From Candidatus Aminicenantota bacterium (GTDB lineage: Bacteria; Acidobacteriota; Aminicenantia; Aminicenantales; Aminicenantaceae), in contig CP070750.1 of assembly GCA_020348385.1 (NCBI GenBank), positions 2,937,179-3,001,178 on the forward strand: a DNA stretch of 64,000 nt. Direction: 5' to 3'. The translations under genes were made by a program, and so were the position numbers. Numbering within the stretch: the first letter of the stretch is position 1; each line of letters opens with the position of its first letter. Shown one piece after another: positions 57,403 through 64,000 of this stretch. A model generated the notes under the pieces. That model did no database searches. It worked only from the letters and a program-made list of their open reading frames with translations, and was not told where the DNA came from.

Positions 57403-59007
57403 ATGGGGAATAGATTAGGCCGGATAATAACCGCGATCTTCTTCAGTCTAGGCTTGTTTTTCCTTTCTCTTATGACGTATTGCTCTGGAAAACAGGGCCA
57501 AACAGAGGAGGGCAGCAACCTTGTGGGAGCTTCGGAGGAAGTCATCCTGCATGTGGCCCTATGGACGTCATTTCCCACCCTGGATTGGCAGTCTACGGTC
57601 AGCCACCCCCTTCCTCAGGCCATGCTGCCGGTGTTTGAGGGCTTATTCGGTTTGAGTAAAGATTTTGTCCCCGTGCCGGAGCTTGTTTTGGATTGGGAAG
57701 TCAGTGAAGATAAACTGAAGTGGACATTTAACATTCGCAAAGGGGTCAAATTTCATAACGGCAAAGAGTTGACCGCTGAGGACGTTATAAGTTCTCTCAA
57801 GCGATGGAGACGTGTGAGCCCCCGAGGCGTTATGTTCAATCATCTGCGGGAGATCTTTGCGGAAGATAAGTATACGATCCGCATGTTTTTTGACCAACCC
57901 ATCGGAAGATTCCTCCTGCTCATTCTGGCTGCTGACGAAAGCAAGGCCGTAATCATGCCCCAGGAGATCGCCGATTCTTCTCCTCTGGGCGGAGCATTGA
58001 ACGAGATTGTGGGTACGGGCCCCTATCGATTTGAAGAATACCGGACCGAACAGTATCTGGAACTCAGCCGGTTTGAGGATTATGTCTCGAGATCCGATCC
58101 CCCCGACTACCACAGCGGAAGAAAAGAAGCTAATTTCGACCGCATCATATTCTGGATTGTCCCGGAAGCTTCGACCAGAGTGGCCGGCCTGGAGCGGGAT
58201 GAATACGATATCGTCACCCGACTTCCGGATGCAGATTACAAGCGTCTGTTGCAGATCGAGGAGATAGATCCCATCATAACCGTGCCGGCTCTTTTGGATT
58301 ATCTGATCTTAAATCACAGGAAGGGGCTTTTTACGGATATCAATATGCGTAGGGCAGTCCAAAGTGCCATCGATGTGGAAGAAGTCAGCCGCTGTATGAT
58401 GGCCAGCAAAGAGTTCTGGACCCTGAATCCCAGTATCTATCCGCCGGAAAGCCCGTATAATACCGATGAGGCATCCCACTATTATCATCAGAATGATGTG
58501 GCCAAGGCCAAAGATTTTCTGAGGAAAGCCGGCTATGACGGAGAGGCCGTCAAATTTCTAGTCTTACGTGATGAGCCTGAGATATACCGCGCATCCATTG
58601 CGATCGGAGAGCAGTTAAAAGCGGTTGGGATCGAGGTCGATCTGCTCATCTATGATCTCGCCACCTGGGTTGCCAAACGCGCGAATCCAGATGAAATGGA
58701 CATGTTCATCTCTAAAGGCTATTGGCTGGATCCATCCCTCTTCCATGCGGAATTTGGTGGTAGGTTTCCGGGATGGTTCATTTCTGCCGAAACCGAAGCG
58801 GTATTCGACAAACTGGCCATGGAAACGGATTTTGAAAAGCGTTTTGTTCTGGGGAAAGAACTCCAGCGACTTTTCTACGAGAAAGTTGCCTTCATAAATG
58901 TAAGCTATCATTATGGATTCAAGGCCAAACGCAGCTCGGTTAAAGATCCTGAAAACAATCTTTCCCGCGGTAATCTCACTCTTCATAACGTCAGGATAGA
59001 CCGGTAA
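57403..59007 (+). CDS. dppA: Peptide ABC transporter substrate-binding protein (DppA/OppA type)
   Basis: 534 residues from the ATG at 57403 with GAGGA upstream (a TTG at 57370 is less likely). Signal sequence with Cys near residue 27 (LSLMTYC), so probably a lipoprotein. SBP_bac_5 signature: WEVSEDKLKWTFNIRKGVKFHNGKELTAEDVISSLKR and later FTDINMRRAVQSAID. It captures di/oligopeptides for the four downstream genes, which overlap or follow closely. First gene of the dpp unit. Confidence 0.88.
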   Translation: MGNRLGRIITAIFFSLGLFFLSLMTYCSGKQGQTEEGSNLVGASEEVILHVALWTSFPTLDWQSTVSHPLPQAMLPVFEGLFGLSKDFVPVPELVLDWEVSEDKLKWTFNIRKGVKFHNGKELTAEDVISSLKRWRRVSPRGVMFNHLREIFAEDKYTIRMFFDQPIGRFLLLILAADESKAVIMPQEIADSSPLGGALNEIVGTGPYRFEEYRTEQYLELSRFEDYVSRSDPPDYHSGRKEANFDRIIFWIVPEASTRVAGLERDEYDIVTRLPDADYKRLLQIEEIDPIITVPALLDYLILNHRKGLFTDINMRRAVQSAIDVEEVSRCMMASKEFWTLNPSIYPPESPYNTDEASHYYHQNDVAKAKDFLRKAGYDGEAVKFLVLRDEPEIYRASIAIGEQLKAVGIEVDLLIYDLATWVAKRANPDEMDMFISKGYWLDPSLFHAEFGGRFPGWFISAETEAVFDKLAMETDFEKRFVLGKELQRLFYEKVAFINVSYHYGFKAKRSSVKDPENNLSRGNLTLHNVRIDR

Positions 59008-59161
59008 CAAGAATGGCTCATCTCGATAATGATTCCCCGATAATTCATTAAAGCTCATGACTCGGATTTAAGTAAAGATAAGAACGACTGCATCTCTAGA
59101 CATATCGGTAAACAGAATCTATCATGGGGAGAGATTAGAGCGATTAGCGGATGGAAATAAC

Positions 59162-60112
59162 ATGTGGCTTTATTTATTGAAGAGGATCCTGGCGTTTATT
59201 CCCGCTGTGTTTATTGTGGCGACGCTGATTTTTTTCTTAACTCGTGTCGTTCCTGGGGATCCTGCCTGGGTGTTGGTCGGCCACCAGCTTTCCTCGGAAG
59301 AGAGGCTCGCGGAAGTCCGGCAGGAACTCGGGTTGGACAAACCCATCCACACCCAATACGTCATGTGGCTTTCCAAAGCCATGCAGGGTGATTTCGGGAC
59401 CTCCATTTTTTTTCAACAGCCTGTCGTCAAGGTGATAGCGCAAAGATTTCCTGTAACTTTGAGCCTGACCGTTCTCTCCCTCCTTTTGACCATCCTTGTG
59501 GGCATTCCTCTGGGCATATTCTCTGCAATACGGCACAACACCCGAGTCGATCATTTCAGCACCTTCTTTTCCGTCTTAGGGATTTCTCTGCCATCTTTTT
59601 GGGTTGGTTTCCTGCTCATTCTGTTGTTTTCGGTCACATTGGGATGGTTTCCAACCTCCGGCTATAGATCCCTTTCTCTGGGTTTTATCCCCTGGATCAG
59701 GCATCTTATCCTACCGGTCGTTTCGCTGAGCCTGGCTGAGATGGCTCTTTTGACCCGGATGACCAGATCCTCCATGTTGGATGTTTTAGGCAGAGACTAT
59801 ATACACACGGCCAGGGCAAAAGGTCTAGGTGAAGGTAGAGTGATAATAAAACATGCATTCAGGAATGCGCTGGTTACGGTGGTTACGGTCATTGGACTCA
59901 TATTCGCGCTTGGTCTGGGAGGTTCGGTTCTGATCGAAAACGTCTTTGCGCTTCCTGGGCTGGGCAGGCTTATCGTTTCAGCTGCTGTACGCAGAGATTA
60001 TCCCATCGTTCAAGCAGGCATGATCTACCTGACTGGAGTTGCGCTTCTGGTTAATCTCATTGTGGACATCTCTTATTCTTGGATTAATCCTCAGGTGGCT
60101 TATGAGAAGTGA
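59162..60112 (+). CDS. dppB: Peptide ABC transporter permease (DppB type)
   Basis: 316 residues, six membrane segments. FFLTRVVPGDPAW near the N-terminus and the EAA-like loop ARAKGLGEGRVIIKHAFRNAL identify the DppB/GsiC permease that pairs with DppC. The next gene overlaps its end by 11 bases. Confidence 0.9.
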   Translation: MWLYLLKRILAFIPAVFIVATLIFFLTRVVPGDPAWVLVGHQLSSEERLAEVRQELGLDKPIHTQYVMWLSKAMQGDFGTSIFFQQPVVKVIAQRFPVTLSLTVLSLLLTILVGIPLGIFSAIRHNTRVDHFSTFFSVLGISLPSFWVGFLLILLFSVTLGWFPTSGYRSLSLGFIPWIRHLILPVVSLSLAEMALLTRMTRSSMLDVLGRDYIHTARAKGLGEGRVIIKHAFRNALVTVVTVIGLIFALGLGGSVLIENVFALPGLGRLIVSAAVRRDYPIVQAGMIYLTGVALLVNLIVDISYSWINPQVAYEK

Positions 60113-60977
60113 AACACGTCGATTCAGTCCTATCTGTCGCTATCTCAGGAATCGTTTGTTTCTAACCGGAATGATCATACTGACTCCCATGATTCTCATC
60201 GCGGTGTTTGCTCCCATTATCGCTCCATCAGATCCGTTAGAGATCGATGCCGTGAACAAATTCCAAACTCTCAGTCGGGAGCATCCCTTTGGAACCGATG
60301 AGTTTGGGCGGGATGTTTTCAGCCGGGTAGTGCATGGAGCCACGATATCCCTGCGTGTCGGCGGTCTCACAGCTCTTTTAACCGCGATTATCGGAGTTTT
60401 TATAGGACTAGCCAGCGGATTTTATAAGCTGCTGGATGCAGTGATCATGCGCTTCATGGATGGGTTGATGATTTTTCCCGGCTTGCTGTTGGGAATATTG
60501 CTTATGGCAGCTTTAGGACCGCACGAATTCAATGTGGTGCTCGCCATGACTATACTGTACACTCCCCGGATCGTCCGGATTGTCCGCGGGGCCGTACTGG
60601 AGATCAAAACTCAGGACTTTGTCGATGCAGCCCGAGTCATAGGGGTCAGCAATATCCGCATTCTTTGGCGACATATCCTGCCCAACTGTCTGGCTCCTCT
60701 TATAGTCCAGGTCACCTTCGGATTCGCCTGGGCTATTCTTGTTGAATCCGGTTTGAGCTTCCTAGGGCTGGGTACGCCTCCTCCAGCCCCGAGTTGGGGA
60801 AATATCATTAGTGATGGACGAGAATTTATACGAAACGCCCCATGGCTCATGATTTTTCCAGGACTTATGATCTCGGCATCGGTTCTCGGACTCAATCTGA
60901 TCGGGGATGGTCTGCGAGACATTCTGGATCCCCGGTTGAGAAATATTCGCAGCCAACCGGAGAGCACGGCAGGATGA
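60102..60977 (+). CDS. dppC: Peptide ABC transporter permease (DppC type)
   Basis: 291 residues from the ATG at 60102 (upstream in-frame starts lie inside dppB). DppC features: APIIAPSDPLEID, HPFGTDEFGRDVFSRVVHGATISL, and the EAA loop DAARVIGVSNIRILWRHILPN. Six membrane segments. It overlaps dppB by 11 bases and dppD by 4 bases. Confidence 0.9.
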   Translation: MRSETRRFSPICRYLRNRLFLTGMIILTPMILIAVFAPIIAPSDPLEIDAVNKFQTLSREHPFGTDEFGRDVFSRVVHGATISLRVGGLTALLTAIIGVFIGLASGFYKLLDAVIMRFMDGLMIFPGLLLGILLMAALGPHEFNVVLAMTILYTPRIVRIVRGAVLEIKTQDFVDAARVIGVSNIRILWRHILPNCLAPLIVQVTFGFAWAILVESGLSFLGLGTPPPAPSWGNIISDGREFIRNAPWLMIFPGLMISASVLGLNLIGDGLRDILDPRLRNIRSQPESTAG

Positions 60978-61996
60978 TGGAAAACCTATCGGATCGTTAT
61001 GTCTTGGATGTCCGGAATCTTAAGGTACATTTTTTTACTGATACAGGAGTTATCCCGGCCTTGGACGGCGTCGATCTATGGGTGAGAAGAGGAGAGACGC
61101 TGGGGTTGGTGGGAGAATCGGGTTGTGGGAAAACCTTGACGGCCCGCGCCATTTTGCGCCTGGTACCGGAGCCAGGTCGGATAATGGATGGAGAGATATA
61201 TCTGACAGGCGAAAATCTCCTGGTGTTGCCCGAACATGAAATGCGAAAAATTCGGGGGGATCGGATATCCATGGTCTTTCAGGAGCCCATGACCAGTCTC
61301 AACCCAGTATATTCCGTCGGTAACCAGATCATGGAGGTGCTCACGGTCCATCGTTCCGCCATGACTGGTAAAGAAAAAAAAGAAAGGGTGATCGAACTGC
61401 TGAAAGCAGCGGGCATTCCCTCTCCGGAACAAAGATTCTTCGACTATCCGCGTCAGCTTTCAGGGGGAATGCGGCAGCGTGTTGTGATAGCCATGGCCCT
61501 GGCGTGTGGGAATCCCCAACTCTTGATCGCCGACGAGCCTACCACTGCTTTGGATGTAACCATCCAGGCCCAGATTTTGGAAATGTTCCGAGAGATCCAG
61601 GATAAAATGGACATGTCTATACTCCTCATCACCCATGATCTGGGAGTGATCGCCGAGACTGCGGATCGGGTGGCGGTGATGTATGCGGGGACCATTGTGG
61701 AGTATGCAGATGTGGTGAAGCTTTTTAAACGAGCCCTGCATCCCTATACTCTTGGGCTCCTCAAATCCATTCTTCAAACTCCTCAGGTTAGAGCCCGCCG
61801 CCGGCTGCACACTATCCCGGGAGCAGTTCCCGACTTCTTGGATATACGCAATAAGTGTCGGTTTTTCTCACGCTGCGCCTTCGCTCACAAAAACATCTGT
61901 GGACAGGAAGAGCCCGAGATGATTGAGGTAGAACCCGGACACTTGGTCAGGTGTGCCAGGGTCGAAAAGATCGAAGAACACCGGAGAAGGGTATGA
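60974..61996 (+). CDS. dppD: Peptide ABC transporter ATPase (DppD type)
   Basis: 340 residues from the ATG at 60974 that overlaps the dppC stop. Walker A GESGCGKTLTARA, signature LSGGMRQRVVIAMA, Walker B LLIADEPTTALD, and the OppD-type C-terminal Cys motif CRFFSRCAFAHKNICGQEEPE. It pairs with DppF to power import. Confidence 0.92.
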   Translation: MMENLSDRYVLDVRNLKVHFFTDTGVIPALDGVDLWVRRGETLGLVGESGCGKTLTARAILRLVPEPGRIMDGEIYLTGENLLVLPEHEMRKIRGDRISMVFQEPMTSLNPVYSVGNQIMEVLTVHRSAMTGKEKKERVIELLKAAGIPSPEQRFFDYPRQLSGGMRQRVVIAMALACGNPQLLIADEPTTALDVTIQAQILEMFREIQDKMDMSILLITHDLGVIAETADRVAVMYAGTIVEYADVVKLFKRALHPYTLGLLKSILQTPQVRARRRLHTIPGAVPDFLDIRNKCRFFSRCAFAHKNICGQEEPEMIEVEPGHLVRCARVEKIEEHRRRV

Positions 61997-62994
61997 CAGC
62001 GCAGCGATCAGCAGAGGAAATTTTGCCTGATGACATCTTGTTGGATGTGAAGAATCTTAGAAAGTCCTTTCCGGTCCGTAAGGGAGTTTTTGCACGAGTC
62101 CGTGGTTTGGTAGAGGCTGTCAGTAATATCAGTTTTAAGGTACGACAAGGTCAAACTCTGGCCTTGATCGGGGAGTCAGGCAGCGGAAAAACCACGGTGG
62201 CCCGGATTCTCCTCCGCTTGGAGGAACCGGATGGGGGGGAGGTCTATTTCCAAGGAAGAAATATCCTCGACATAAAAGGCCGCGCCCTCCTTGATCTCCG
62301 CCGTGATATCCAAATGATATTCCAAGATCCTTTTTCCTCTTTGAATCCCTATATGACCGTAGGGCAGATCATCGGAGAGTCTCTTCGGGTTCATAAAATC
62401 CATTCGCGGAAGGAGGTCAAGAACTGCGTTCAAGAGATCTTGGAGAAAGTGGGGTTAACGCAAGACTTGTATAGCCGTTACCCGCACGAATTCTCGGGGG
62501 GACAACGTCAACGTATCGGCATTGGCCGTGCCTTGACCTTGAATCCCCAGCTGATCGTCTGCGATGAACCGGTATCCGCTCTTGATGTCTCTGTTCGGGC
62601 CCAGATCTTGAATTTGCTTCAGGACCTGCAGGAAACACTCGGGCTCACGTATATTTTTGTGGGACATGATTTGTCGGTTATCAGGCATGTGAGCCATGAA
62701 GTAGCCGTGATGTATATGGGGAAGATCGTGGAGATGGCATTTGCTTCTGTATTCTTTTTCGGTCCCCTTCACCCCTACAGTGAAGCCCTCCAATCCGCGG
62801 CACCTATCCCTGACCCAGAGGCTCGAAAGAGGCGAACCCTTCTCTCCGGGGATGTCCCCAATCTTTTTTCATTACCCCCGGGTTGTCGGTTCCATACTCG
62901 CTGTCCCTTGACAAAGGATATCTGTTCCCAGGAAGAACCTCGGTTGAAGGAATCTTCTCCCGGTCATTCCGTAGCTTGTCACTTCAGAGGATGA
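61993..62994 (+). CDS. dppF: Peptide ABC transporter ATPase (DppF type)
   Basis: 333 residues from the ATG at 61993 (ATGA overlap with dppD; GGAG upstream). Walker A GESGSGKTTVARI, signature FSGGQRQRIGIGRAL, Walker B LIVCDEPVSALD, C-terminal Cys motif CRFHTRCPLTKDICSQEEP. It closes the five-gene transporter. Confidence 0.92.
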   Translation: MTAQRSAEEILPDDILLDVKNLRKSFPVRKGVFARVRGLVEAVSNISFKVRQGQTLALIGESGSGKTTVARILLRLEEPDGGEVYFQGRNILDIKGRALLDLRRDIQMIFQDPFSSLNPYMTVGQIIGESLRVHKIHSRKEVKNCVQEILEKVGLTQDLYSRYPHEFSGGQRQRIGIGRALTLNPQLIVCDEPVSALDVSVRAQILNLLQDLQETLGLTYIFVGHDLSVIRHVSHEVAVMYMGKIVEMAFASVFFFGPLHPYSEALQSAAPIPDPEARKRRTLLSGDVPNLFSLPPGCRFHTRCPLTKDICSQEEPRLKESSPGHSVACHFRG

Positions 62995-63026
62995 TGGAAT
63001 CAAGCGTGAAACCCTAGCATAAATGT

Positions 63027-63055
63027 TTGATGTCGTTTACACTGTTCTTTACATT
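63027..63055 (+). promoter_or_regulatory. Candidate promoter of the enolase-superfamily gene
   Basis: TTGATG (63027-63032), a 17-base spacer and TACATT (63050-63055). AAGGAG at 63082-63087 precedes the ATG at 63098. Confidence 0.35.
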
Positions 63056-63097
63056 CGTACCCGGGATTGATTATCCCTATTAAGGAGTGGAAGAAGA

Positions 63098-64000
63098 ATG
63101 AAGATCAGAAATATCAAAATTTTCCCCATCCGGATGAAACCGGTTAAAGCCGGATACAGACCGGAGGATGAATTATCCAAACTAGCCAGGGTTGATACCG
63201 TGATCATCAGGGTGGAAACTGACGAGGGCATTTCGGGATACGGGGAGGCTGCTACCATCCGATCCTATTTCAATCAAACCATGGCGACCATGATACATTG
63301 GCTTGAAGCCTACACTCCCGAGTTGATCGGGCAAGATCCCATGAATGTGACTCAGGTCAACAGAATCCTAGATCTGTTATCCGGGGAAAAGGCACCCGGC
63401 TGTCACCCTTCCCGTGCAGCGGTTGAGATGGCACTTTATGACATCATCGGAAAAGTACACGGGTGTCCGGTGTATGAGATATTGGGAGGTGCCTACCGCA
63501 CGTCGTTCGAGCTGCTGACCAATCTTTATGAAGATAACCCGCTCGAGATAGCGCGATCGGCTCGAGATTTCGTCAAAAAGGGATTCCGGGGACTGAAGGT
63601 CAAGATCGGTGACGATGTATTGCTGCAGGGATTCGACGTAAGGAACTTTCAAAAGGGAAAAGAGAAACTCATCGCCGCGTTGGAAGCAGTGCCGTCCGAT
63701 ATATACATCGATGCCGATGCCAATCAATCCTGGAGCAATGCAAAGATGGTGGTGCAGATCTTCGAGGATGTGATGCATGATACATTTTATCCCAACCTGT
63801 CCGTGGAACAACCCCTCCATTATCTGGATTTTTCAGGACACAGCTATCTTCGCAGCGCTCTTAGGATCCCCGTCATTCTGGACGAATCGGTGGTATCTCC
63901 GGAAGCGATGTTCCAAATAGCCAAGGCTGATGCAGCGGACAGAATCGTGCTCAAGATCAACCGAGTGGGAGGCTTTAGCAAAGCATGCAAAGTTATCGAT
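63098..64000 (+). CDS. Enolase-superfamily protein, dipeptide epimerase-like (3' truncated by window)
   Basis: 301 codons are visible and the frame stays open to the window end. N-terminal capping domain, then barrel residues KVK (Lys167, Lys169), metal ligands Asp207 in DADANQ, Glu237 in VEQP and Asp262 in LDESV, and Lys286 in LKINRVGG. The intervals between the last ligands (25 and 24 residues) equal those of L-Ala-D/L-Glu epimerases, which use two lysines. Together with the dpp transporter just upstream this suggests epimerisation of an imported dipeptide, as in muropeptide recycling. Muconate-lactonising or N-succinylamino-acid racemase activity is the alternative. Confidence 0.85.
   Translation, partial: MKIRNIKIFPIRMKPVKAGYRPEDELSKLARVDTVIIRVETDEGISGYGEAATIRSYFNQTMATMIHWLEAYTPELIGQDPMNVTQVNRILDLLSGEKAPGCHPSRAAVEMALYDIIGKVHGCPVYEILGGAYRTSFELLTNLYEDNPLEIARSARDFVKKGFRGLKVKIGDDVLLQGFDVRNFQKGKEKLIAALEAVPSDIYIDADANQSWSNAKMVVQIFEDVMHDTFYPNLSVEQPLHYLDFSGHSYLRSALRIPVILDESVVSPEAMFQIAKADAADRIVLKINRVGGFSKACKVID

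Overview
The window reads as one contiguous bacterial chromosome segment of moderate GC with about 48 protein genes, a partial tRNA, and two gene remnants. The content suggests an anaerobic or microaerophilic, peptide- and sugar-scavenging, Gram-negative-type heterotroph of the Acidobacteriota / Candidatus Aminicenantes kind. Pointers are a VWFA-related protein of the type common in Acidobacteria, a Ser/Thr kinase with FlgO-like and TPR parts, a 6-bladed beta-propeller protein, DUF3160, many exported hydrolases, and an aldehyde:ferredoxin oxidoreductase operon. The taxonomic assignment is inference; no rRNA is present.

Layout. 1-8 kb: the 3' end of a class II tRNA (probably Leu), then an exported subtilisin-like peptidase, a ferredoxin-tailed aldo/keto reductase, an exported esterase, a very large Asp-box (BNR) propeller protein, and a saccharopine-dehydrogenase-like/rhodanese pair. 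9-16 kb: a Rbs/Xyl-type sugar ABC transporter (ATPase and permease, no binding protein), xylulokinase, a glutamine-synthetase-like gene lying between them on the other strand, and an MFS transporter behind a structured leader. 16-25 kb: VWFA protein, NIF3-like protein, Ser/Thr kinase, small exported protein, an FAD disulfide reductase, and a fusion of glutathione peroxidase with a di-heme cytochrome c peroxidase. 25-35 kb: GH38 alpha-mannosidase, a dead MFS/MttB chimera, an N-acyl-D-amino-acid deacylase, an MBL hydrolase, and a translationally coupled ABC/propeller operon. 35-42 kb: an operon of TIGR04076 protein, polyferredoxin, aldehyde:ferredoxin oxidoreductase, Na+-coupled transporter and DUF3160 protein. 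42-57 kb: a predicted outer-membrane protein, an orphan HisKA_2 kinase, GH2 beta-galactosidase coupled to an M28-like protein that has lost most of its zinc site, an MBL hydrolase, TrmL, CPBP protease, an exported methyltransferase, a LolA-like protein, an OmpR/EnvZ-type two-component pair, a UroD-like methyltransferase and a Tat-exported sulfatase. 57-64 kb: a complete Dpp-type peptide ABC transporter followed by an enolase-superfamily gene resembling dipeptide epimerases, cut by the window end.

How the genes work together: exported peptidases, mannosidase, beta-galactosidase, sulfatase and D-aminoacyl hydrolase break polymers outside the cytoplasm. The Dpp and sugar ABC systems, the MFS and the Na+ symporter bring products in. 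Xylulokinase, the epimerase-like enzyme and AOR would process sugars, cell-wall or D/L dipeptides and aldehydes. The most unusual items are the GPx/cytochrome peroxidase fusion, the M28 pseudo-peptidase coupled to lacZ, a dispersed G-rich intergenic repeat (three clear copies) that could form G-quadruplexes, and the paired-stem leader before the MFS gene.
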